Assembly: GCA_946480015.1 (NCBI GenBank)
Contig: CAMLIL010000087.1
Location: 1-24,956 of the forward strand
Direction: 5' to 3'
Origin: an uncultured Oxalobacteraceae bacterium
Lineage (GTDB): Bacteria; Pseudomonadota; Gammaproteobacteria; Burkholderiales; Burkholderiaceae
DNA length: 24,956 nt
Position 1 is the stretch's first letter, and each line of letters opens with the position of its first letter. A program made the position numbers and the translations under genes. Below the pieces are notes generated by a model. That model was not told the origin of the DNA. It searched no databases and worked only from the letters and a program-made list of their open reading frames with translations. Shown here in pieces: positions 1-6,163 of this stretch.

Positions 1-442
1 GATCGGGCGCGGCAGACGCTTCGACGCCATTGACAACGCCATGCACCCTGTCATCGTTCGATCTAAATCGCCTGAACGCCAATGTGGCAAAGGGGCCGTC
101 ACTGTTGTGTAACCTGATGAGGATGCGAAGGTCTGGTTGCCGGATGTGCATGTCGCTTTTCTCGATCGCAGCCTTGTCGATAATTTCCAAAAGCCCGGTC
201 ATGCTGCTTTGATCAACCGAATAGCGGCACCCGTAGCTCGGCACCTTGTCCTCACTGATCGGTATCGGAACTTGGATATCCGAAACGATGTAAACCTCGG
301 CAGAGGTGGCGGTTCGGGCGCCCCGGATGACATCAACGACGTTATCTGGCGACGATGCGCGTGCCGCTGATGCCATTGCAAATAGCAGCAGACAAGCACA
401 AATCGCCGACGACTTCACAGCTCTCGCGATCGCTTTATTCAT
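1..442 (-). CDS. Partial secreted hypothetical protein, C-terminus beyond the window
   Basis: An open frame starts with ATG at 442 and runs off the left edge without a stop, giving 147 codons. The N-terminus is a clear Sec signal peptide: basic start (MNKAIARAVK), hydrophobic core (ICACLLLFAMA) and an AxA-like cleavage region (SAARA). The mature part is mixed alpha/beta-looking with one cysteine (SYGCRY). AAGG sits about 9 bases before the ATG. A second in-frame ATG at 451 is possible but lies directly against that AAGG. I do not recognise the family; a periplasmic or exported role is inferred only from the signal peptide. The divergent kinase gene follows on the other strand. Confidence 0.6.
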   Translation of the reverse strand, partial: MNKAIARAVKSSAICACLLLFAMASAARASSPDNVVDVIRGARTATSAEVYIVSDIQVPIPISEDKVPSYGCRYSVDQSSMTGLLEIIDKAAIEKSDMHIRQPDLRILIRLHNSDGPFATLAFRRFRSNDDRVHGVVNGVEASAAPD

Positions 443-739
443 AAAATTCATCCTTGCCGGCTGGCGGCCTAGTTGATATGTCGTCATCGTAGGTTCCTCG
501 TTGGTCATATAGTTGAGCGCACTCAATGGTGCGCGGGAATACGCAGTGTGGCGCCTGCAGCATGTGGAGAAGCCCGGCGCCTCGAGGTCGACTTGCCAGC
601 CCAGACTGCCAACCGGCGAACTCCGCGTCACGGTACTTCCCGCAAACATAGCCTTTTTCTCGGCCAATGGTGCGCAGCGGCCATGGATGCATTACACTTG
701 CATTCTCGACATCGTGACAGGCACGCCGCTCCCCTCTCC
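443..739. other. Divergent intergenic region before the kinase gene
   Basis: About 297 bases separate the start of the secreted protein (minus) from the kinase start (plus). Both promoters should lie here, but I see no convincing -35/-10 pair. The kinase frame stays open across the whole stretch from 473, and an 85-codon minus frame (435-692) also crosses it. Neither has recognisable protein character, so I treat the stretch as noncoding. Confidence 0.4.
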
Positions 740-1711
740 ATGGATCACCCAGCCCGCTTAGGCAGATATCAACTCCTCCGGGTGCTGGGCCGCGGCGCCA
801 TGGGCCTGGTGTACGAAGGCCTCGATCCGCGCCTGAACCGGCGTGTGGCCATCAAGGTGATTTCGACCTCCGGCCTGGACGAACCCGGATTGCATGCCGA
901 TTACTCGGCCCGCTTCATCCACGAGGCGCAGGCGGTGGCGCGCCTGAATCATCCGCACATCGTGACCGTCTACGACTTCGGCGAGGAAGACGGCGCCGCC
1001 TATCTGGTCATGGAACTGATCGACGGCGACGAACTGGCCGCGTATTTCGACGACACCCTCGGTTTCGAACTCGAATTCACCATCGACGATGCGGTGCGCA
1101 TGACCTGCGAGCTGCTCGAAGCGCTCGGCTACGCGCACCAGCAGGGCATCATCCACCGCGACATCAAGCCGGCCAATGTGATGGTCGGCGCCGGCCTGAA
1201 GGTCAAGCTGACCGACTTCGGCGTGGCGCGCATGGCCGACGTCAACGCCGACCACGAAACCGGCACCCTGGTCGGCACGCCCAGCTACATGTCGCCCGAG
1301 CAGATCGGCGGCCAGGCCGCCAGCGCGCGTTCGGACATTTTCGCGGTCGGCATCATCCTGTACCGTTTCCTGACCGGCGCCCGGCCCTTCCTCGGCCAGG
1401 GCCTGTTCGCCGTCCAGCAGAAAATCCTGTACGAGCACCCGGTGCCGCCCAGCCTGATCAATCCCCTGCTCAGCCCCATGTTCGACCGCATCGTCATGCG
1501 CGCGCTGGCCAAGCGGCCCGAGGAACGCTACCCGAACGCGCTCAGCTTCAGCCAGGATCTCCAGCGCGCGCTGGGTGGCGGGGAAGTCGAAGCGCACGCC
1601 ACGCAGCCGCCGCCGGCAGCCTGGCCGGCGCACCAGCCCGCCGCGGCCGACCCGGATGCCACCGTGATCCGTCCGGCCCTCGACGACGACGCCACCCGCT
1701 GCGCGCCATGA
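740..1711 (+). CDS. Soluble Ser/Thr protein kinase (PknB/Hanks type)
   Basis: A 323-residue eukaryotic-type kinase that phosphorylates protein Ser/Thr residues using ATP. All core motifs are visible: glycine loop GRGAMGLVYEG (17-27), VAIK lysine (K39), alpha-C glutamate (about E62), catalytic loop HRDIKPAN (D141), DFG (D159-G161), and the activation-segment end GTPSYMSPEQ. The kinase domain is followed by a Pro/Ala-rich tail with acidic Thr motifs (DATVIRP, DDDATR), possibly autophosphorylation sites. There is no transmembrane segment or extracellular sensor, so it should be cytoplasmic. The start at 740 puts the first residues (LGRYQLL) at the usual distance before the glycine loop. The frame is open upstream to 473, with an ATG at 683, but no good ribosome site supports either choice. 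Its stop overlaps the next gene start (ATGA), implying coupling. Confidence 0.9.
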   Translation: MDHPARLGRYQLLRVLGRGAMGLVYEGLDPRLNRRVAIKVISTSGLDEPGLHADYSARFIHEAQAVARLNHPHIVTVYDFGEEDGAAYLVMELIDGDELAAYFDDTLGFELEFTIDDAVRMTCELLEALGYAHQQGIIHRDIKPANVMVGAGLKVKLTDFGVARMADVNADHETGTLVGTPSYMSPEQIGGQAASARSDIFAVGIILYRFLTGARPFLGQGLFAVQQKILYEHPVPPSLINPLLSPMFDRIVMRALAKRPEERYPNALSFSQDLQRALGGGEVEAHATQPPPAAWPAHQPAAADPDATVIRPALDDDATRCAP

Positions 1712-2877
1712 GCACGCCCCCCCACGCCACCGATCCGGGCGAACGCACCGCGTTCTTCCGCCAGCTCCAGCAGCTGACCACGCGCATCCACGCCACCCGC
1801 CATATCGATGAGATCATGCTCGACCTGTCGGGCGCGGTCTGCAGCCTGTTCGGCGCCGACCGCCTGACCATCTACATCCTTGGCGAAGACAAGGCCAGCA
1901 TGGTCTCCAAGGTCAAGACCGGCCTGGCCTCGTTCAGCCAGCTCAAGCTGCCGATTTCGGCGCAAAGCGTGGCCGGCTACGCGGCCCTGTCGCGCACCCT
2001 GGTCAATCTGCGCGATGTCTACGATGCCGACGAACTCAAGGCCCACGCGCCCGAACTGAAGTTCCAGCAGGGCGTGGACAAGCGCACCGGCTACCGCACC
2101 ACCCAGATGCTGGCCGCACCCATCGTGCACGCCGATGAAGTGATCGGCGTGGTCCAGCTGATCAACAACCAGCGCGCCCGCGCCGCCTTCAGCGACACCG
2201 TGGTCGAAGGCACGCGCTATCTGTGCGAAACCCTGGCCATCGCCTTCGCCCAGCGCCAGCAGGCACCCAGGCTGGAGCGCGAGCGCTTCGTCGCGAGCAT
2301 CCGCGACACCCTGCTCGGACGCGCCGAGCTCGAACAGGCCGCCCAGCTGGCCGCCGCTGCCGGACGCGATATCGAAGACGTGCTGCTGGACGACTTCAAG
2401 CTCAAGACCGGCGCCGTGGGACGCGCGCTGGCCGACTACTTCGCCGTGCCTTACCTGGCCTTTCATCCGCAGCGCCGCAAGCCGCTCGAACTGCTCACGG
2501 CGATCGACCGCGCCTTCGCCGCAGAAGGCCAGTGGCTGCCGATCGAAGCCAATCCCAATGGCTTGTACGTGCTGTGCACCGATCCGGAAAAGGTCAAGGC
2601 CGGCGGCAGCGTGGCGCGCCTGTTCCCGTCCGCGCGGGCGGTGTACTGCGTGACCACGCGGCGCGAATTCAATGCCATGCTCGAGCACTGCTTCGGCCCC
2701 GCGCCGCAGGCCGCCGCCCTGCCCGCAGGGCGCCAGCAGGAACTGGTCAATGCCGTGACGGCGCTGGTGGCGGGCAGCCATCAGCAGGGATTGTCGGACC
2801 TGAAAATTGAAACCGCGCCCGGCGCGCACCCCGGCGAGATCCGCTTCACGGTCAGCGGCGTGCTGAAGCTCCCTTAA
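1708..2877 (+). CDS. GAF domain protein with truncated GspE/PilB-type N-terminal region
   Basis: 389 residues. Residues about 15-183 read as a GAF sensor domain, with internal motifs such as AAPIVHADEVIGVVQLINN. Residues about 195-330 resemble the MshEN/T2SSE N-terminal domain of secretion and pilus ATPases: AxLEQAAQLAAAAGRDIEDVLLD, then ALADYFAVPYLAF. Residues about 342-389 look like the start of the ATPase N2 domain, where family members have SDIHIE and RxRVDG; here SDLKIE and IRFTVSGVL. The protein stops there, with no Walker A, Walker B or Asp/His box. It overlaps the kinase gene by 4 bases, so it is a likely kinase partner or substrate and signal-sensing scaffold. MshEN domains in this superfamily can bind c-di-GMP, but binding here is only a possibility. 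Confidence 0.75.
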   Translation: MSTPPHATDPGERTAFFRQLQQLTTRIHATRHIDEIMLDLSGAVCSLFGADRLTIYILGEDKASMVSKVKTGLASFSQLKLPISAQSVAGYAALSRTLVNLRDVYDADELKAHAPELKFQQGVDKRTGYRTTQMLAAPIVHADEVIGVVQLINNQRARAAFSDTVVEGTRYLCETLAIAFAQRQQAPRLERERFVASIRDTLLGRAELEQAAQLAAAAGRDIEDVLLDDFKLKTGAVGRALADYFAVPYLAFHPQRRKPLELLTAIDRAFAAEGQWLPIEANPNGLYVLCTDPEKVKAGGSVARLFPSARAVYCVTTRREFNAMLEHCFGPAPQAAALPAGRQQELVNAVTALVAGSHQQGLSDLKIETAPGAHPGEIRFTVSGVLKLP

Positions 2878-2883
2878 CCGAGA

Positions 2884-3618
2884 TTAAACGAAAGCGGTGG
2901 CGATGGCGTTGGGGGCGCCCGCATCCTTGACGATCTCGTAGCACTTGCACGATGCCGCCGCCAGTCCGTCGGCGTCGAGGATCTCGATATTGCCGCGGCT
3001 GTAAATGATCAGCCCCTGCTGCTGCAGCGCGCTGGCGGCCTTGGTCACGCCGACCCGGCGCACCCCCAGCGCATGCGCCAGGAACTCATGGGTGAGGTGG
3101 AATTTATCGGACTGCAGGCGGTCGCGCGTGACCAGCAGCGAACGCGCCAGGCGCGCTTCGAGCACGTGAAAGCGGCTGCACACGGCGATCTGGATGGCTT
3201 GCGCCAGCAGCATGTCGGTGTAGCGGTACAGCACCCGCTGCAGGGCCGGATTGCGCGCGAACTCGGTGCGGAAGGCGGCGCTGTCCATGCGGCTGGCGCG
3301 GCCTGCGCGCTGCACGATGGCGCGCACCTGGGCATGGTTGTGCCCCAAGGCGACCGTCGCGCCCAGCATGCCCTCGCGTCCCACCAGCCCGACTTCCAGC
3401 GTCATGCGGCCTTCGGCCACGCCCAGCAGCGAGACCAGGCTGTCATGCGGAAAATAGATGGAGCGGATCGGATCGCCCGGTTCGCACAGCACCTCGCCCA
3501 CCTCGACCTGGACCGGTTCGAGCATGGATTCGAAATGCGCCAGATCGGCTGGCGGCAGCGCAGCGAGCAGCTGGTTGCCGATGGGCGAATCGCGCTCGCG
3601 GTCGGCCACGCCGTTCAT
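2884..3618 (-). CDS. Crp/Fnr-family transcription regulator
   Basis: 244 residues from ATG at 3618. The N-terminal cyclic-nucleotide-binding-like beta barrel is visible: VEVGEVLCEPGDPIRSIYFP, then LVSLLGVAEGRMTLEVGLVGREGMLG. The linker helix leads to a C-terminal winged helix with the recognition region LTHEFLAHALGVRRVGVTKAASALQQQGLI. There is no cysteine cluster for an Fe-S centre and no typical cAMP-contact RxS motif, so its ligand is unclear. The frame is open up to 3726; MHHVHARD at 3654 is an alternative start, and neither has a strong ribosome site. It converges on the GAF gene with 6 bases between. It is divergent from the envelope gene cluster at 3862 and could regulate it, which is inference from position only. 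Confidence 0.85.
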   Translation of the reverse strand: MNGVADRERDSPIGNQLLAALPPADLAHFESMLEPVQVEVGEVLCEPGDPIRSIYFPHDSLVSLLGVAEGRMTLEVGLVGREGMLGATVALGHNHAQVRAIVQRAGRASRMDSAAFRTEFARNPALQRVLYRYTDMLLAQAIQIAVCSRFHVLEARLARSLLVTRDRLQSDKFHLTHEFLAHALGVRRVGVTKAASALQQQGLIIYSRGNIEILDADGLAAASCKCYEIVKDAGAPNAIATAFV

Positions 3619-3861
3619 GGGCCGTTCCCGATCTCTGGCATGGACATGGTGCATGGCGTGAGGCAGTTGGCTGTCATTGGTCTGTGGGGATCGTTTGGCA
3701 CTGATACATTTGCAAACAATTTTCAATCAGCGTAGCGGCAATAATAGGTAAAGTATGTACGGTGACGCACGGAAGACGCCGCCCCTGGCTCGGACAATGA
3801 GCTCAACGTCCGGGCTCGCCGCCGAGTCCGTCCGGCACCTAACAAGAAAAGGAAACACATC

Positions 3862-4548
3862 ATGAATACACCTTCGAGCACAGCGCCGCGCAGCGGCCAT
3901 CACCCGATGATGATCGCCGCGGCCATCGCGGTCATCCTGTTCTGCCTGGCCGGCACCGCCGCCATCATGGGCTGGATTCCCTCGTCCATCGGACGCGACA
4001 GCAACAGCCATCTGAGCGATGTCGACAAGGCCACCCTGGCCAGCAAGATGGAACAGGACAGCGGCATGTCGGCACCGGCGCTGGCGATGGCGCCAGCCGA
4101 TCTGCCGCCTTCGGCAGCGCCTGCCGCGCCGCGCCTGCGCGATGCCGATCCCGAGCCGGCCGTTGTCAAGCACACGCCGGCGCGCGTGGCCGAGACCAGC
4201 CACGAAAAAGCCTGGTGCTCGGCCTGCGGCAACGTCGAATCGGTGCGCGCCATCAAGACCCGCGCCCAAGGCAGCGGCCTGGGCGCTGGTGCCGGCGCAG
4301 TGCTGGGCGGGCTGCTCGGGCACCAGATCGGCGGCGGCCACGGCAAGCAGCTGGCGACCGCCGCCGGCGCCGTCGGCGGCGCCGTGATCGGCAATCAGGT
4401 CGAAGGCAATATGAAAGCGACCACCAGCTACGAAATCCGGGTCCGCCTCGATGACGGCAGCACGCGCACCTTCCATCAGCAGAGCGCGCCGCGCTGGGCA
4501 TCCGGCGACCGCGTCAAGATCGTCAACGGCGCCCTGCACTCGGCCTAA
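3862..4548 (+). CDS. Membrane-anchored glycine-zipper protein
   Basis: 228 residues, preceded by AAAAGGAAAC, a good ribosome site. One N-terminal transmembrane helix (about 16-38: MMIAAAIAVILFCLAGTAAI) anchors it with the C-terminal part in the periplasm. After a Pro/Ala-rich linker come a CSAC cysteine pair and then a glycine-zipper segment with repeated GxxxG spacing (GSGLGAGAGAVLGGLLGHQIGGG, then AGAVGGAVIGNQ), typical of the 17-kDa antigen/SlyB-like Gly-zipper 2TM family. The C-terminus (YEIRVRLDDGSTRTF...GDRVKIVNG) is a small beta domain common in these proteins. The role is envelope-associated and otherwise unknown. Two further envelope genes follow in the same direction. Confidence 0.8.
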   Translation: MNTPSSTAPRSGHHPMMIAAAIAVILFCLAGTAAIMGWIPSSIGRDSNSHLSDVDKATLASKMEQDSGMSAPALAMAPADLPPSAAPAAPRLRDADPEPAVVKHTPARVAETSHEKAWCSACGNVESVRAIKTRAQGSGLGAGAGAVLGGLLGHQIGGGHGKQLATAAGAVGGAVIGNQVEGNMKATTSYEIRVRLDDGSTRTFHQQSAPRWASGDRVKIVNGALHSA

Positions 4549-4668
4549 GGAAAAACTTGTTCGTTGTGTACGCCAGCGAACGGAGTTCTCGGACGCAGCT
4601 CAGCATACTTGAACCACGACATAGTAGTTGTCGAAACGGTCATTTGTCACACTACCGAGGACTCCATC

Positions 4669-4815
4669 ATGCTCTATACCATCGCTGTTGTACTTATTAT
4701 CCTGTGGCTGCTGGGCCTGGTCACTTCCTACACTGTTGGCGGCTTCATCCACATTCTGCTGGTTGTCGCGGTCATCATGATCCTGGTGAAGCTGATCAGT
4801 GGGCGCGGCATATAG
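4669..4815 (+). CDS. 48-residue membrane protein, lmo0937 family
   Basis: A small hydrophobic protein starting MLYTIAVVLIILWLLGLVTS, followed by a second hydrophobic segment (IHILLVVAVIMILVKLI) and a short basic end (SGRGI). Two transmembrane helices joined by TVGG match the lmo0937-type family of about 50 residues. GAGG lies about 9 bases upstream of the ATG at 4669, which supports this start over the longer open frame beginning at 4564. The molecular function of the family is unknown. Its position between two glycine-zipper genes suggests an envelope or stress role, which is inference. Confidence 0.8.
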   Translation: MLYTIAVVLIILWLLGLVTSYTVGGFIHILLVVAVIMILVKLISGRGI

Positions 4816-4855
4816 CAATCGGTCACAGTTCCACCCGGTCATCGCTTGATGCCCG

Positions 4856-4909
4856 ATCCGTTTCGCGGTCACGCCATACCCCGCCGCCCGGTGTGACGGC
4901 GAAACGGAT
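4856..4909 (+). promoter_or_regulatory. Long hairpin in the leader of the OmpA-type lipoprotein gene
   Basis: An 11-base perfect inverted repeat (ATCCGTTTCGC at 4856-4866, GCGAAACGGAT at 4899-4909) continues inward through one G-G mismatch into GTCAC/GTGAC. That makes 16 paired positions out of 17 around a loop of about 20 bases. It ends 22 bases before the ATG at 4932. Only a mixed ATTTACC follows, not a U tract, so a plain intrinsic terminator is unlikely. A leader stabiliser, an attenuator or a processed 3' end of the upstream transcript are options. Confidence 0.6.
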
Positions 4910-4931
4910 TTACCATTCTAAGGAAACACAC

Positions 4932-5597
4932 ATGCACAAGAATCTCGTGAAATCGACCATCGCCCTGACCGTCGTGGCGCTGGCCACCGGCTGCGCCGAC
5001 ATGTCCGCCACCCAGCGCGGCACGGCGACCGGCGCCGGCGTCGGCGCGGGCCTCGGCGCAATTCTGGGCGGTGCCACCGGCGGCGGCGGTGGCGAGCGCG
5101 CCGCCAAGGGTGCCGTCATCGGCGGCGCCGCCGGCGCCATCATCGGCAATATCTGGTCCAAGCGCATGGAGCAGCAAAAGCAGGCCATGGAACAGGCCAC
5201 GCGCGGCACCGGCATCCAGGTCAGCCAGACTTCCGACAACCGCCTCAAGCTCGATATCCCGGCCGACGTGTCCTTCGACACCAACCGCGCCGACATCAAG
5301 CCCAACTTCCGACCGGTGCTGGAACGCTTCGCCACCACCCTGCAGGAAAATCCGGCTACCAGCGTGACCATCATCGGCCATACCGACAACACCGGCAGCG
5401 ACGCGGTCAACCAGCCGCTGTCGGTCGAACGCGCCGCCCGCACCCGCGACTATCTGTCCATGCGCGGCGTGTCGCCCAACCGCGTCACCATCGAAGGCCG
5501 CGGCGAACGCGAGCCGGTCGCCTCCAACGAGGACGCGGCCGGACGCGCCCGCAACCGCCGCGTCGAAATCTACGTGGCCGAACCGAACCGCAGCTAA
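4932..5597 (+). CDS. OmpA-family peptidoglycan-binding lipoprotein with glycine zipper
   Basis: 221 residues, with AAGGAAAC as ribosome site. The signal peptide ends in a lipobox (VALATGC, lipidated Cys21), so it should be an outer-membrane lipoprotein. A glycine-zipper segment follows (about 30-77: GTATGAGVGAGLGAILGG, GAVIGGAAGAIIGN). The C-terminal OmpA-like domain (about 110-215) carries IIGHTDNTGSDAVNQPLSVERA and the closing GRARNRRVEI, including the conserved Asp and Arg that bind diaminopimelate in peptidoglycan. The layout matches the YiaD-like group. It probably tethers the outer membrane to the cell wall. A strong hairpin sits in its leader and an intrinsic terminator follows its stop. 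Confidence 0.92.
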   Translation: MHKNLVKSTIALTVVALATGCADMSATQRGTATGAGVGAGLGAILGGATGGGGGERAAKGAVIGGAAGAIIGNIWSKRMEQQKQAMEQATRGTGIQVSQTSDNRLKLDIPADVSFDTNRADIKPNFRPVLERFATTLQENPATSVTIIGHTDNTGSDAVNQPLSVERAARTRDYLSMRGVSPNRVTIEGRGEREPVASNEDAAGRARNRRVEIYVAEPNRS

Positions 5598-5620
5598 GTA
5601 GCGTTAAGGCAACAACAAAG

Positions 5621-5653
5621 AAGCCGCCGAGGGTAATCCCGGCGGCTTTTTGT
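5621..5653 (+). terminator. Rho-independent terminator after the OmpA-type gene
   Basis: AAGCCGCCGAGGG pairs with CCCGGCGGCTT through a TAAT loop with one bulged A, and is followed by TTTTTGTTTG. It ends the 3862-5597 gene run and insulates the next gene. Confidence 0.9.
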
Positions 5654-5734
5654 TTGTCCATGAAGCAGATCAAGGCCCGGCTGGATAGCCGCGCGATAGT
5701 AGTTTTCATCGCGCAACAATTCCAGGAGGCAGCA

Positions 5735-6163
5735 ATGCAAAACAAGGACGCCGCACTGTGGAATCCCACCGCCATTGCCTTGTGGAGCGTGCCGTTCTCG
5801 CCGCTGTTCGGGGCCTGGCTGCACGTGCATAACTGGACCGCCCTGGGCGAGCCGCGCCAGGCCGACGTGGCGCGGCGCTGGTTCAATGCCCTGCTCATCC
5901 TGATGGTCTTCAATGTGCTGGTCGACGCCATCGGCGAACGGGTCAACAGCAGCGCCAACCTGGCCAACTGGGTGTCGGTGGCGGCGTTCCTGGCCTGGTA
6001 CGCGCTGGCCGCGCGCCCGCATGCCAAGGCGGTGCGCGCCCGTGCCGGCGCCCATTACCGCCGCAGGCCCTGGGACGGCGCCCTGCTCACCGGCGTGCTG
6101 GCCGGCCTGGCCTTTTATGGCTACTCGCGCCTGGCCAGCGCCCTGTTCTCATGGCTGACCTGA
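5735..6163 (+). CDS. Small multi-pass membrane protein of unknown function
   Basis: 142 residues starting MQNKDAALWNP. A strong AGGAGG ribosome site 5 bases upstream fixes this start over the longer open frame from 5654. Hydrophobic segments lie near the N-terminus (TAIALWSVPFSPLFGAWL), in the middle (ALLILMVFNVLVDAI; VSVAAFLAWYALAA) and at the C-terminus (GALLTGVLAGLAFYGYSRLA), suggesting about four membrane spans. I do not recognise a named family. The last 15 bases overlap the end of the convergent M16 peptidase gene. Confidence 0.75.
   Translation: MQNKDAALWNPTAIALWSVPFSPLFGAWLHVHNWTALGEPRQADVARRWFNALLILMVFNVLVDAIGERVNSSANLANWVSVAAFLAWYALAARPHAKAVRARAGAHYRRRPWDGALLTGVLAGLAFYGYSRLASALFSWLT

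Noticed and set aside
435..692. An 85-codon minus-strand frame overlapping the start of the partial secreted protein
   Set aside because: No ribosome site, no protein-like pattern, and its end overlaps the better supported signal-peptide start at 442.
1528..2829. A 433-codon minus-strand frame opposite the kinase/GAF genes
   Set aside because: Low-complexity Gly/Ala/Arg/His composition typical of an antisense shadow; the plus strand encodes recognisable GAF and kinase domains with a 4-base overlap.
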